From UBA974 sp002292405 (GTDB taxonomy: Bacteria > Bacteroidota > Bacteroidia > Flavobacteriales_D > Sanyastnellaceae), in the NCBI GenBank assembly GCA_943842425.1, contig CALTBR010000001.1, positions 496,001 to 560,000 on the forward strand: a DNA stretch of 64,000 nucleotides. Direction: 5' to 3'. This document shows positions 51,594-59,929 of the stretch, one piece after another (position 1 is the stretch's first letter; each line of letters begins with the position of its first letter). A program made the position numbers and the translations under genes. The notes beneath the pieces were generated by a model. That model was given only the letters and a program-made list of their open reading frames with translations. It was not told the DNA's origin and did no database searches.

Positions 51594-52961
51594 ATGAAAG
51601 TTCTGCCCATTTTTTCGGTACTACTTGCAGCAGGTGCGGCTTGGTTTTATTTATTTGGTTCTACTACTGAGGGAGGAGAAGTAGAGGCTCCAACGGATTA
51701 TGCTTCAGACTTTTGGGATATTTGGGAAAGGTGGGAGAGTGAGAATGGAGAAGTGACATATAGATTTTCCACCTCCAACAAAGAAGTATTCCACATAGCA
51801 GATAAAAATGATTCTAACAGTGTTGAGGGGTATAGTGTCGGTGAAATGGAAGTCAAACCTTACCGAGGAGGGTATTTAGTTGGGACTTTAAGATCTTTAG
51901 AAAATTGGGTAGATGAGCCTGGTGAGATGTCAGAAAAGTGGACTGTTTCAAGTGAGAAGTATATTTCTTTAGAAAATCTTAGAGATGGAAGATTTAAACT
52001 TATGTCGGGCAATAATAAAATTATTATTTGGACAAATTCATACGATGAGCCTGAGATTATCGATGGATTTTCGGAACACTTGTTAGATGATAGAACGGTG
52101 TATACTCGTTTAGAAGTTGAGGAGATTATTGAGGAAGTTTATACCCCTGTGTCTCATGTGATAGTTCAAGGTCTTTTAGGAGTTACGCGGAATCATAGAA
52201 GTGGAAGCGACTTGGATATTGTTTGGAATGTAGATTTAAATTCGGTCCAAGCAATGGGGAGTGGGGGTGAAGTGGTTTGGTCTAAAATTTTAGAAAATGG
52301 AGTAGAGCCAATAGGGATGTCTTTCGAAGTTGATTTATACGGAAATAACAAGTTTCAAACAGCCTTTGCCGTAGCAAACGCCATCTTCTTAGTGGATGTA
52401 TTAGGCAATAACGTATCGGGATTTCCATACAAAGAGAACGAAATTACCAGTTTTGCAGTTTTTGACTATGATCACAATGACAAGTTTAGATTCTTGGTCG
52501 CAACAGATGAAGGCCGTCTTTACAATCTTAGAGGTGAGGGTAAGAATACTCCTGGGTGGAAATTTAAAACCCTAAGCAATGGGGTTAGCATCCAGCATTT
52601 ATCTCATCTCAGAGTAGGCCAAAGTGATTACATTTACGCAGGGTGTAGTGATGGGAGCGTCAAACTTCTAAGGAGAAATGGTCAACTTCGGGGATCAACG
52701 TCAGTAAGAGTTAATCCCACTTTCACTCCTGCGATTAGATTGTCTAGTACAATCGGTAAATCTGCAGTGCTTTTTATTGATGAAGAAGGATGGGTTCAGG
52801 AACAAACCTTTGCAGACGCAAAATATGTAGGTATGTCGGGGCTAACTAAAGCAGATAAAGTTTCACTTATTGACATGGACGGAGATGGAGTTGAGGAAGT
52901 AGTTACAGAGTTAAACGGAGTTAGATCAATCTTTAACTCTAGAAATGAAAAAATCAACTAA
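51594..52961 (+). CDS. Secreted or membrane-anchored protein with propeller-like C-terminal half
   Basis: 455 residues from ATG at 51594 (an upstream TTG at 51576 is in frame). The N-terminus is a single hydrophobic segment (VLPIFSVLLAAGAAWFYLFG), so it is anchored or exported. Residues 190-455 repeat a short beta-sheet unit: SVQAMGSGGEVVWSKILENG, ANAIFLVDVLGNNVSGFPY, FRFLVATDEGRLYNLRGEGK, YIYAGCSDGSVKLLRRNGQ and SLIDMDGDGVEEVVTELNG. This is the pattern of PQQ/FG-GAP-type propellers and resembles the C-terminal part of large Bacteroidota DUF3352-type proteins. Function is unknown. It follows recG by 21 bases and converges with acyl-CoA dehydrogenase 20 bases away. Confidence 0.72.
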   Translation: MKVLPIFSVLLAAGAAWFYLFGSTTEGGEVEAPTDYASDFWDIWERWESENGEVTYRFSTSNKEVFHIADKNDSNSVEGYSVGEMEVKPYRGGYLVGTLRSLENWVDEPGEMSEKWTVSSEKYISLENLRDGRFKLMSGNNKIIIWTNSYDEPEIIDGFSEHLLDDRTVYTRLEVEEIIEEVYTPVSHVIVQGLLGVTRNHRSGSDLDIVWNVDLNSVQAMGSGGEVVWSKILENGVEPIGMSFEVDLYGNNKFQTAFAVANAIFLVDVLGNNVSGFPYKENEITSFAVFDYDHNDKFRFLVATDEGRLYNLRGEGKNTPGWKFKTLSNGVSIQHLSHLRVGQSDYIYAGCSDGSVKLLRRNGQLRGSTSVRVNPTFTPAIRLSSTIGKSAVLFIDEEGWVQEQTFADAKYVGMSGLTKADKVSLIDMDGDGVEEVVTELNGVRSIFNSRNEKIN

Positions 52962-52981
52962 CCTAAATCGACGAATTGTAT

Positions 52982-54124
52982 TTAGTCCTTTAGGATGCTT
53001 CTGCTAATAACGATTTTCTGAATCTCACTCGTTCCTTCGTAAATCTGAGTTATTTTTGCATCGCGCATGAGACGCTCTACATGGTATTCTTTCACGAATC
53101 CATAACCACCATGGATTTGGACTGCCTCGATGGTTTGTTGCATAGCAACTTCAGAAGCGTGTAGCTTAGCCATACTGGAAGCAATGTCGTAATTCTCTCC
53201 AGCATCTTTCATTGCAGCGGCTTTGTGAACTAACAGCCTGGCGCACTCAATTTGAGTAGCCATATCTGCAAGTTTAAATCCGATTGTTTGGTGCTTGTAA
53301 ATCTCTTTACCGAATGTTTTTCGTTCTTTAGAATAAGCGAGAGCGAGATCGTATGCTCCAGCAGCAATTCCAAGAGCTTGAGCCGCTATCCCTATACGTC
53401 CACCTGCAAGAGTTTTCATAGCTAACTTAAAACCGAACCCATCTTCTCCTATTCGATTTTCCTTAGGAACTTTTACGTCTTGAAACATTAAAGTGTGAGT
53501 GTCAGAACCTCTGATTCCGAGCTTATCTTCTTTTGCTCCGACAATGAATCCAGGCATATCCTTTTCAAGAATAAGAGCGTTAATACCCTTATGCCCTTTC
53601 TCAACATCAGTCTGAGCAATGACTATATAAGTTGAAGCTGACCCCCCGTTTGTGATCCAGTTTTTCGTTCCATTTACGAGGTAGTGATCACCCATATCTA
53701 TGGCTGTAGTTCTCTGTGATGTCGCGTCAGAGCCCGCTTCTGGCTCACTCAAGCAAAAAGCACCTATTTTTTGTCCGCTTGCAAGTGGAGTTAGAAACTT
53801 TTTCTTTTGTTCCTCAGTACCGTATTTCTCAATACCGTAACAAACTAGAGAATTGTTAACACTCATCACCACACTTGCAGAAGCGTCGATTTTACTAATC
53901 TCTTCTATAGCTAATACGTAGCTAAGGGTATCCATTCCTGACCCTCCGTATTCGGGATTCACCATGATACCCATAAATCCAAGCTCTCCAAGTTGTTTTA
54001 TCTCCTCCGTAGGGAACTTTTGTTCCCTATCTCGTTCGATTACACCTGATTTAAGAATATTTTGTGCAAAATCTTTCGCCGCATCACGTACAGCTATCTG
54101 TTCTTCTGTAAGTTCGAAATTCAT
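52982..54124 (-). CDS. Acyl-CoA dehydrogenase
   Basis: 380 residues from ATG at 54124 (MNFELTEEQIAVRDAAKDFA), the family-typical start; the open frame extends 28 codons upstream into anmK and is rejected. It is an FAD enzyme that makes the alpha-beta double bond in acyl-CoA during beta-oxidation. Motifs are GFMGIMVNPEYGGSGMDTL, AFCLSEPEAGSDATSQRTTA and WITNGGSAS for FAD/substrate binding, and the C-terminal VKEYHVERLMRDAKITQIYE with EGTSEIQKIVISRSIL, whose Glu in YEGTSE is the catalytic base of the short-chain class. Substrate is probably a short or branched acyl-CoA. The gene starts only 11 bases from divergent anmK. Confidence 0.94.
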   Translation of the reverse strand: MNFELTEEQIAVRDAAKDFAQNILKSGVIERDREQKFPTEEIKQLGELGFMGIMVNPEYGGSGMDTLSYVLAIEEISKIDASASVVMSVNNSLVCYGIEKYGTEEQKKKFLTPLASGQKIGAFCLSEPEAGSDATSQRTTAIDMGDHYLVNGTKNWITNGGSASTYIVIAQTDVEKGHKGINALILEKDMPGFIVGAKEDKLGIRGSDTHTLMFQDVKVPKENRIGEDGFGFKLAMKTLAGGRIGIAAQALGIAAGAYDLALAYSKERKTFGKEIYKHQTIGFKLADMATQIECARLLVHKAAAMKDAGENYDIASSMAKLHASEVAMQQTIEAVQIHGGYGFVKEYHVERLMRDAKITQIYEGTSEIQKIVISRSILKD

Positions 54125-54135
54125 AATTCTACTAA

Positions 54136-55212
54136 ATGGACTGCGAAGATACATTATCAAATTCCGAGAACCGGACATATACAGTAATAGGTTTAATGAG
54201 TGGAACATCCTTAGACGGATTAGATGTTGCTATATGCGAATTCACTTGCGACTCATACTGGAGCGGACGAATACTTCAGTTTAAAGTGTTTAACTTCCCG
54301 GAAGGCTTACGTTCTTCTCTAAAAAACAGTATGATTTTAACTGCTGAGGAGTTGTGGAAATTAGATAAGAGTTGGGCTCATTTTGCTGCTGAGTGCGTTT
54401 CTAAAACGTCACTAGAATTACTTCCCCGAGTTCAGTTGCTTTCTTCCCATGGACATACGGTGTTCCATAATCCTAAAGATGGTTATTCAGTACAAATTGG
54501 TTCCGGCGCTGTATTAGCCGCTCAAACAAACCTACCAGTTGTATGTGATCTACGAAGCCTTGATATAGCTTATGGCGGTCAGGGTGCGCCCCTTGTTCCC
54601 TTAGTTGATTCAATATTATTTTCAGAATATTCGGCTTGTCTGAATCTTGGAGGTTTTGCAAATATCTCGATTCTCCCAAAAGCTTGGGACATTGGAGTAT
54701 GCAATAACCTTCTCAACATGTTAGCACGTGAAAAGGGCGTTGAATATGATGCTGAAGGTAGTATCGCAAAATCAGGAAAAATAATGGATGATTTGCTCGA
54801 TAAAATGTTGTCTATTTCCTATCACAAACTTCCTCCACCCAAAAGTATAGGAGTGGAATGGATGCATAAAGAGCTATACCCTTTACTAGATAAGGTAGCA
54901 GATTACCCTATCGAAGATAGGATGAGAACAGCCGTTGAGTACATTGCGATATCCATTGTTAATGACTGTCCCAAAAAAGGAAAAATTTTAGTAACAGGTG
55001 GAGGGGCTTTTAATCATTTTTTGATACAGAGATTGAACGAATTGGCCGATGAGGTTGAGTTTTATTTACCTAAATCTGATATTATTAACGGTAAGGAAGC
55101 TTTTGCATTTGCTTTCCTAGGTCTTCTAAGATGGTTAGGTAAACCTAATGTTTTAAAGTCTACTACTGGCGCAATTAAGGAGTCGTCAGGAGGAGCTGTT
55201 TGGCTGCCTTAA
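54136..55212 (+). CDS. anmK: Anhydro-N-acetylmuramic acid kinase
   Basis: 358 residues. AnmK phosphorylates 1,6-anhydroMurNAc from recycled peptidoglycan to give MurNAc-6-P. Motifs are the phosphate-binding VIGLMSGTSLDGLDVAICEF, HGHTVFHNP, QIGSGAVLAAQTNLPVVCDLR, AYGGQGAPLVPLVDSILF (catalytic Asp region is in the DLRSLD-AYGGQGAP segment), LNLGGFANISIL and LVTGGGAFNHFLIQRL. The ATG at 54136 is followed by a 15-residue lead before the fold starts. The start is 11 bases from the acyl-CoA dehydrogenase ATG, so both promoters must overlap coding sequence. A MurQ etherase partner is not in the window. Confidence 0.93.
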   Translation: MDCEDTLSNSENRTYTVIGLMSGTSLDGLDVAICEFTCDSYWSGRILQFKVFNFPEGLRSSLKNSMILTAEELWKLDKSWAHFAAECVSKTSLELLPRVQLLSSHGHTVFHNPKDGYSVQIGSGAVLAAQTNLPVVCDLRSLDIAYGGQGAPLVPLVDSILFSEYSACLNLGGFANISILPKAWDIGVCNNLLNMLAREKGVEYDAEGSIAKSGKIMDDLLDKMLSISYHKLPPPKSIGVEWMHKELYPLLDKVADYPIEDRMRTAVEYIAISIVNDCPKKGKILVTGGGAFNHFLIQRLNELADEVEFYLPKSDIINGKEAFAFAFLGLLRWLGKPNVLKSTTGAIKESSGGAVWLP

Positions 55213-55253
55213 AATAGCTATATTCGCAGCGCGAAATACAAGAATTACTTTCT

Positions 55254-56483
55254 ATGAAAGATCTACTTAAAGCGTATGAAAACCGCAAGCCAGAAATAGT
55301 TTTCAGCTGGCAGGATAGTGAAACAGAGGCAAGGGGTTGGGTTGTGATCAATTCATTACGTGGAGGGGCTGCTGGCGGTGGCACACGCATGCACTTGGGA
55401 GTAGATAAAAGAGAGGTTGAGTCCCTAGCAAAAACGATGGAGGTGAAATTTACAGTTTCTGGACCACAGATCGGAGGGGCTAAATCGGGAATTTGTTTCG
55501 ATGGCAGCGATCCTCGGAAAAAAGGAGTTTTAGAGCGTTGGTATGCCGTTGTTACACCACTTCTAAAACATTATTATGGAACAGGAGGCGATATAAATGT
55601 GGACGAAATCAACGAAGTCATTCCTATGACTGAGGCGAACGGGGTTTGGCATCCTCAGGAAGGAGTTTTTACGGGACACTTTAAGCCTAATGAAGCTGAA
55701 AAAGTACGTCGAATTGGTAACCTTCGCCAGGGTGTTTCACAAATTATTGAGGATGTCACTATTTCGCCAGATATTTATAAAAAGTATAGAGTAGCAGATC
55801 TTATAACTGGTTATGGTGTTTCTGAATCAGTTCGTCACTACTACAATATATACGGTGGGAATGTAAAAGGTAAACGTGTGATTATTCAGGGATGGGGTAA
55901 TGTTGGTGCTGCTGCGGCTTTTTACCTAACACAAGCTGGGGCAAAAGTTGTGGGTATTATTGATAGGGTTGGTGGTTTGATAAATTCTGCAGGCATGGAA
56001 CCTCATGCTGTAGCTGATTTGTTTTTTAATAAACGACACAATGCACTTGTTGCATATGACATGATTACATACGAAGAGATAAATGATAAGATTTGGGATA
56101 TAAAAGCAGATGTCTTTTTACCGTGTGCCACTTCTCGATTAATAACAAATGAGCATGTTGATAGAATGATCGCAGCTGGGGTCTCAGTGATCTCATCAGG
56201 TGCAAATGTGCCGTTTGCAGATCAAGAGATTTTCTATGGACCTATTGCAGAAAAAGTTGATAAAAAAATATCAGTAATACCTGATTTTATTGCAAACTGT
56301 GGAATGGCAAGAGTTTTCGCTTATTTAATGAGTGATTCAAATGCTGATATGTCTGACGAAGCTATTTTCAGAGATACTTCAGAAACTATTTGTAAAGCTT
56401 TAGAAGCAACTCACGAAAAGCGTCAGGAAACAAATTTATTAACAGCAACAGCTTTGGGTATTGCGCTTAAAACACTAGGATAA
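55254..56483 (+). CDS. Glu/Leu/Phe/Val-type amino acid dehydrogenase
   Basis: 409 residues. The catalytic domain shows GGAAGGGTRMHLGVDKREVE, GPQIGGAKSGICFDGSDPRK (active-site Lys) and GTGGDINVDEINEVIPMTEA. The NAD-binding domain has RVIIQGWGNVGAAAAFYLTQ followed by GIIDRVGG. It carries out oxidative deamination of an amino acid to the 2-oxo acid, or the reverse. The length fits glutamate or leucine dehydrogenases; substrate specificity cannot be set by eye. A TATATTCG motif at 55219-55226, one base off the -7 consensus, lies 28 bases before the ATG. nhaD follows 11 bases downstream, so the pair is probably cotranscribed. Confidence 0.88.
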   Translation: MKDLLKAYENRKPEIVFSWQDSETEARGWVVINSLRGGAAGGGTRMHLGVDKREVESLAKTMEVKFTVSGPQIGGAKSGICFDGSDPRKKGVLERWYAVVTPLLKHYYGTGGDINVDEINEVIPMTEANGVWHPQEGVFTGHFKPNEAEKVRRIGNLRQGVSQIIEDVTISPDIYKKYRVADLITGYGVSESVRHYYNIYGGNVKGKRVIIQGWGNVGAAAAFYLTQAGAKVVGIIDRVGGLINSAGMEPHAVADLFFNKRHNALVAYDMITYEEINDKIWDIKADVFLPCATSRLITNEHVDRMIAAGVSVISSGANVPFADQEIFYGPIAEKVDKKISVIPDFIANCGMARVFAYLMSDSNADMSDEAIFRDTSETICKALEATHEKRQETNLLTATALGIALKTLG

Positions 56484-56494
56484 TATCAAATAAA

Positions 56495-57871
56495 ATGGAT
56501 TATATTTTACTTACCGTATTCGTATTGGGTTATTTAGGGATTGCTCTTGAGCACAATATAAAGATTGATAAAGCTGCTTCTGCGCTATTAACTGGAACGG
56601 TTCTTTGGGGATTGTTTGTCTTAGGGTATCAAGAAATCCCTCCGCACCTGGGTGAGATGTTTGCTGATTTTTCTTCTGGAAGCCACGGTGGACATGGGTC
56701 GTTAAGCCAGTTCTATGAACACCGATTGATGCATCATATGCAGGAAATTTCAAGTATTTTATTTTTCCTTCTTGGAGCCATGACAATTGTTGAATTGGTT
56801 GATGCTCACGAGGGTTTCCGGGTAATAACAGACAAGATTAATACCACCAGTAAGGTGAAATTAATGTGGATTATCTGCATTCTTACCTTCTTCTTTTCTG
56901 CAATACTCGACAACCTCACAACTTCCATTGTTATGATTTCTTTGCTGAGAAAGCTCGTAGATGATAAGGAAATGAGATGGTTGTTTGCTGGAATGGTTGT
57001 GGTTTCAGCCAACGCCGGCGGCGCGTGGTCCCCTATTGGAGATGTTACAACTACGATGCTTTGGATTGGAGGCCAACTAAGTACATCTGTCATCATTATA
57101 AACCTCATTTTACCTTCTCTTGTTGCGATGTTGGTACCTCTTGTTGTATTGTCATTTCGTTTAAAAGGTGAGGTTGTTCGACCTGTTTATCACAACACAC
57201 TGGGTTCAGAGCCCACAACTAAATTTGAACGTAACCTTGTCTTTGCAGTAGGTGTAGGTGGTTTGTTATTTGTTCCAGTTTTTAAAACAGCGACTCACCT
57301 GCCGCCATTTATGGGGATGATGCTTTCTTTAGGGATGATTTGGTTGATTACAGAGCGTCTTCATCACAAAAAAAATGTAGAACTCAAATCACCACTCTCA
57401 GTGATAGGAGTTTTGCGAAAAATTGACACTGCGTCTGTGCTTTTTTTCCTTGGAATCCTTCTTGCTGTAGCTGCTTTACAAGAGGCAGGTCATTTGATTT
57501 TAGCGGCGACCTCACTTCGAGAAACATTACATGATATTTACCTAATAGATATGGCCATTGGTCTACTTTCAGCTATCGTTGACAACGTTCCTCTTGTTGC
57601 GGCATCTATGGGTATGTATGAAATTGTCCAACCAGATATGGTTACAGATGTTTGGTCAGCGGCCTTTGTACAAGATGGAGCGTTCTGGCAGTTCCTAGCT
57701 TATTGTGCAGGTACGGGTGGTTCCGCTTTAATAATTGGCTCGGCTGCTGGAGTAGCTGTAATGGGACTTGAGAGGATAGATTTTGTTTGGTATTTAAAGA
57801 ATATAAGTTTACTTGCTATTCTTGGATATTTCGCCGGAGCAGGTGTGTATCTATTAATGTTTGCACTCTAG
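56495..57871 (+). CDS. nhaD: NhaD-type Na+/H+ antiporter
   Basis: 458 residues with about 12 hydrophobic segments. Diagnostic parts of the NhaD/ion-transporter family are FFLGAMTIVELVDAHEGFRV, CILTFFFSAILDNLTTSIVM, VVSANAGGAWSPIGDVTTTM and LLSAIVDNVPLVAASMGMYE, the two last containing the paired re-entrant loops with Asp that bind Na+. A His-rich loop (SGSHGGHGSLSQFYEHRLMH) lies between the first two helices. It exports Na+ in exchange for protons, common in marine and halotolerant bacteria. It directly follows the amino acid dehydrogenase gene. The 128-base gap after it holds no gene and no clear terminator. Confidence 0.92.
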   Translation: MDYILLTVFVLGYLGIALEHNIKIDKAASALLTGTVLWGLFVLGYQEIPPHLGEMFADFSSGSHGGHGSLSQFYEHRLMHHMQEISSILFFLLGAMTIVELVDAHEGFRVITDKINTTSKVKLMWIICILTFFFSAILDNLTTSIVMISLLRKLVDDKEMRWLFAGMVVVSANAGGAWSPIGDVTTTMLWIGGQLSTSVIIINLILPSLVAMLVPLVVLSFRLKGEVVRPVYHNTLGSEPTTKFERNLVFAVGVGGLLFVPVFKTATHLPPFMGMMLSLGMIWLITERLHHKKNVELKSPLSVIGVLRKIDTASVLFFLGILLAVAALQEAGHLILAATSLRETLHDIYLIDMAIGLLSAIVDNVPLVAASMGMYEIVQPDMVTDVWSAAFVQDGAFWQFLAYCAGTGGSALIIGSAAGVAVMGLERIDFVWYLKNISLLAILGYFAGAGVYLLMFAL

Positions 57872-57999
57872 GCAGATCTTTACCCTTCCTCTTTGTTTTT
57901 AACCTTTCGACTTTGAAAACGAAAGTAAGAACGTGTGTTGAGTGATACTAAATCTATGAACTTAGTCGTTTAGTTTCATTATAGCCTAAACGCAAGCAA

Positions 58000-58689
58000 A
58001 TGCTCTCAAATATTTTATTACAACAAGTCAATACTGCTGAGGCAGTAGCTGACGGTGTTACAGAGGTTGATGTAAATATTTTACAACTCCTAATGGAAGG
58101 AGGTTGGTATATAATGTTACCTCTTGCTCTAATGAGCATATTTGGTATGTACGTATATTTTGAGAGATACATGGCGATAAGAAGAGCTGAAAAAACATCT
58201 CCTGATTTTATGCAACGCCTTAAAGACTACATCTCCCAAGGCCAACTGCCCTCAGCTAAAAACCTATGTGCAGATAACGACACCCCGATGGCAAGAATGC
58301 TTGAGAAAGGTATTTCTCGTATAGGTAAACCACTTAGTGACATCTCTACAAGTATTGAAAATGTGGGGAAATTAGAGATTTACATTCTTGAAAAAAACAT
58401 GAGCATCCTAGCAACGGTTGCCGGAGCTGCTCCCATGGTAGGAATGCTAGGTACTGTTATAGGAATGGTACACGTTTTCTTAGATATGGAGGCCGCAGGC
58501 ACAGTTCAAGTTGCTGATATTTCATCGGGAACGAAGCAAGCTATGATTACTACAATCGTTGGTCTTATAGTGGGAATCCTCGCATATATGGCTTACAATC
58601 ATTTGGTAGGAAAGGTATCTAAGGTGGTCCATAAAATGGAAGCCTCTTCTCTTGAGTTTATTGATATTCTTGAAGAGCCAGCAAGGTAA
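58000..58689 (+). CDS. exbB: ExbB/TolQ-type proton channel subunit
   Basis: 229 residues. MotA/TolQ/ExbB channel with three transmembrane helices: WYIMLPLALMSIFGMYVYFE, TVAGAAPMVGMLGTVIGMVH and ITTIVGLIVGILAYMAYNH. The middle helix carries the GxxxTxxGM pattern of the family. It uses the proton-motive force with ExbD to energise TonB-dependent outer-membrane uptake. exbD follows after 11 bases and a TonB-like gene after that, so the three form one module. A TolQR/Pal role is the alternative, but the TonB-like protein next door and the absence of tolA/tolB/pal favour ExbB. Confidence 0.9.
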   Translation: MLSNILLQQVNTAEAVADGVTEVDVNILQLLMEGGWYIMLPLALMSIFGMYVYFERYMAIRRAEKTSPDFMQRLKDYISQGQLPSAKNLCADNDTPMARMLEKGISRIGKPLSDISTSIENVGKLEIYILEKNMSILATVAGAAPMVGMLGTVIGMVHVFLDMEAAGTVQVADISSGTKQAMITTIVGLIVGILAYMAYNHLVGKVSKVVHKMEASSLEFIDILEEPAR

Positions 58690-58700
58690 ACTTAGTTTTT

Positions 58701-59099
58701 ATGAATTTATCTACTCGGAATAAAATTAGTGTGAATGCAGGAACGAGTTCTATGACAGACCTCGTGTTCCTGCTTCTCATTTTCTTCATCATAATCTCCA
58801 CTCTTGTCAGCAACGGCGTGAATGTGGACCTACCTTCAAGTAAGGGTACAACCTCCGTAACGTCTAATCTCACAGTGAGCATCAAATCAGATGGTAGCTA
58901 CTACCTTAACGGTTCTCCAAGCTCCATTAATCGTACAGATTTAGAACCCAAGCTCCAGGCTGAGATGGATAAGCAGAATGAAAAGATTCTATATCTACAA
59001 GTTGATCAGGCTGTTCCTACAGGCCAAACAGTAGAGCTTATAGGTCTCGCTAAAGCAAATCAATGGAAAGTAATGTTAGGCTCAAACCCTAAAAAGTAA
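58701..59099 (+). CDS. exbD: ExbD/TolR-type energy-transduction subunit
   Basis: 132 residues: a short cytoplasmic start, one transmembrane helix (LVFLLLIFFIIISTLVSNGV) whose preceding SSMTD contains the essential membrane-edge Asp of the family, and a periplasmic domain (VDLPSSKGTTSVTSNLTVSI, ILYLQVDQAVPTGQTVELIG). It forms the proton-conducting complex with ExbB. It lies 11 bases after exbB and 14 bases before the TonB-like gene. Only one ExbD-like gene is present, whereas some Bacteroidota encode two in tandem. Assignment is secure at family level. Confidence 0.9.
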   Translation: MNLSTRNKISVNAGTSSMTDLVFLLLIFFIIISTLVSNGVNVDLPSSKGTTSVTSNLTVSIKSDGSYYLNGSPSSINRTDLEPKLQAEMDKQNEKILYLQVDQAVPTGQTVELIGLAKANQWKVMLGSNPKK

Positions 59100-59113
59100 G
59101 TGATAGGATTTAT

Positions 59114-59914
59114 ATGAATGAAAAGGCAAACATATTACACAAAAGCAATGAGAAGAAGCAAAAGATTCGCGCCGGCGTGATGACTGGCATTATCTTTTCT
59201 GGTGTTTTATTGTTGTGTTTTTTTCTAATCGCCTTCACTATCCCTGACCCCCCACTTGGCGAACAATATGTCGCTGTAGGATTTGCCAATCTCGGCTCAG
59301 TAGATGATGCCTTAGGTACCACAGAATCTGAAACCCCCTCTGAAGTCATTGAAGAAGTCATTGAAGAAGTCGTAAGTGCACCTTCCATAACCGACCCTGT
59401 TGTCACAGAGGGAATCGTCACCCAAGAAATTTCCGAAATCACCATACCAGTTCAACAAACTGAAGTCGAAGAGGAAAAGCCTGTAGTTGAGCCTGAACCC
59501 GTTCGAGTTTCTGCAGCCGCGAATTTAATTCGATCTGACGCCGCATCTGGTGGAGGTGGTTCACAAGGGTCTTCTGAAGGCATAGGTAATCAAGGCGATG
59601 AGGACGGTAAAATTGATGGTTCGGGTGTGGTTTCCGGTGATTCCTTCGATGCCTCTCTCAATGATGGCTCTCTTGTTAATGCCCCTCGACTAAAAGAAAA
59701 ACCAAAGAAAAAAGGTGTTGTCAGAATTAACATCATTGTGGATTCGAATGGTAAAGTACTTTCTGCAAAATTCGATGGTGGATTTAATTCCACACTTTCC
59801 GATGACGAGCACATACGTCTAGCACGTGAAGCTGCTATGTCCGCTACCTTCTCGCCTAACTCATCTATACCGCGAAGATCTGGATTTATTACGATTCGAT
59901 TCGAACTTGAGTAA
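59114..59914 (+). CDS. TonB-family energy transducer
   Basis: 266 residues with an N-terminal transmembrane helix (VMTGIIFSGVLLLCFFLIAF), an acidic Glu/Val/Pro-rich periplasmic spacer (VIEEVIEEVVSAPS, EEEKPVVEPEPVRV), a Gly/Ser linker, and a C-terminal TonB-like domain (GVVRINIIVDSNGKVLSAKF ... RSGFITIRFELE). It should couple ExbB/ExbD to TonB-dependent receptors. The spacer contains a tandem VIEEVIEEV repeat, visible in DNA as GAAGTCATTGAAGAAGTC, which may vary in length. It follows exbD by 14 bases and precedes folC by 15, so the four genes are likely one transcript. Confidence 0.85.
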   Translation: MNEKANILHKSNEKKQKIRAGVMTGIIFSGVLLLCFFLIAFTIPDPPLGEQYVAVGFANLGSVDDALGTTESETPSEVIEEVIEEVVSAPSITDPVVTEGIVTQEISEITIPVQQTEVEEEKPVVEPEPVRVSAAANLIRSDAASGGGGSQGSSEGIGNQGDEDGKIDGSGVVSGDSFDASLNDGSLVNAPRLKEKPKKKGVVRINIIVDSNGKVLSAKFDGGFNSTLSDDEHIRLAREAAMSATFSPNSSIPRRSGFITIRFELE

Positions 59915-59929
59915 TCTATATAAGGGGTT

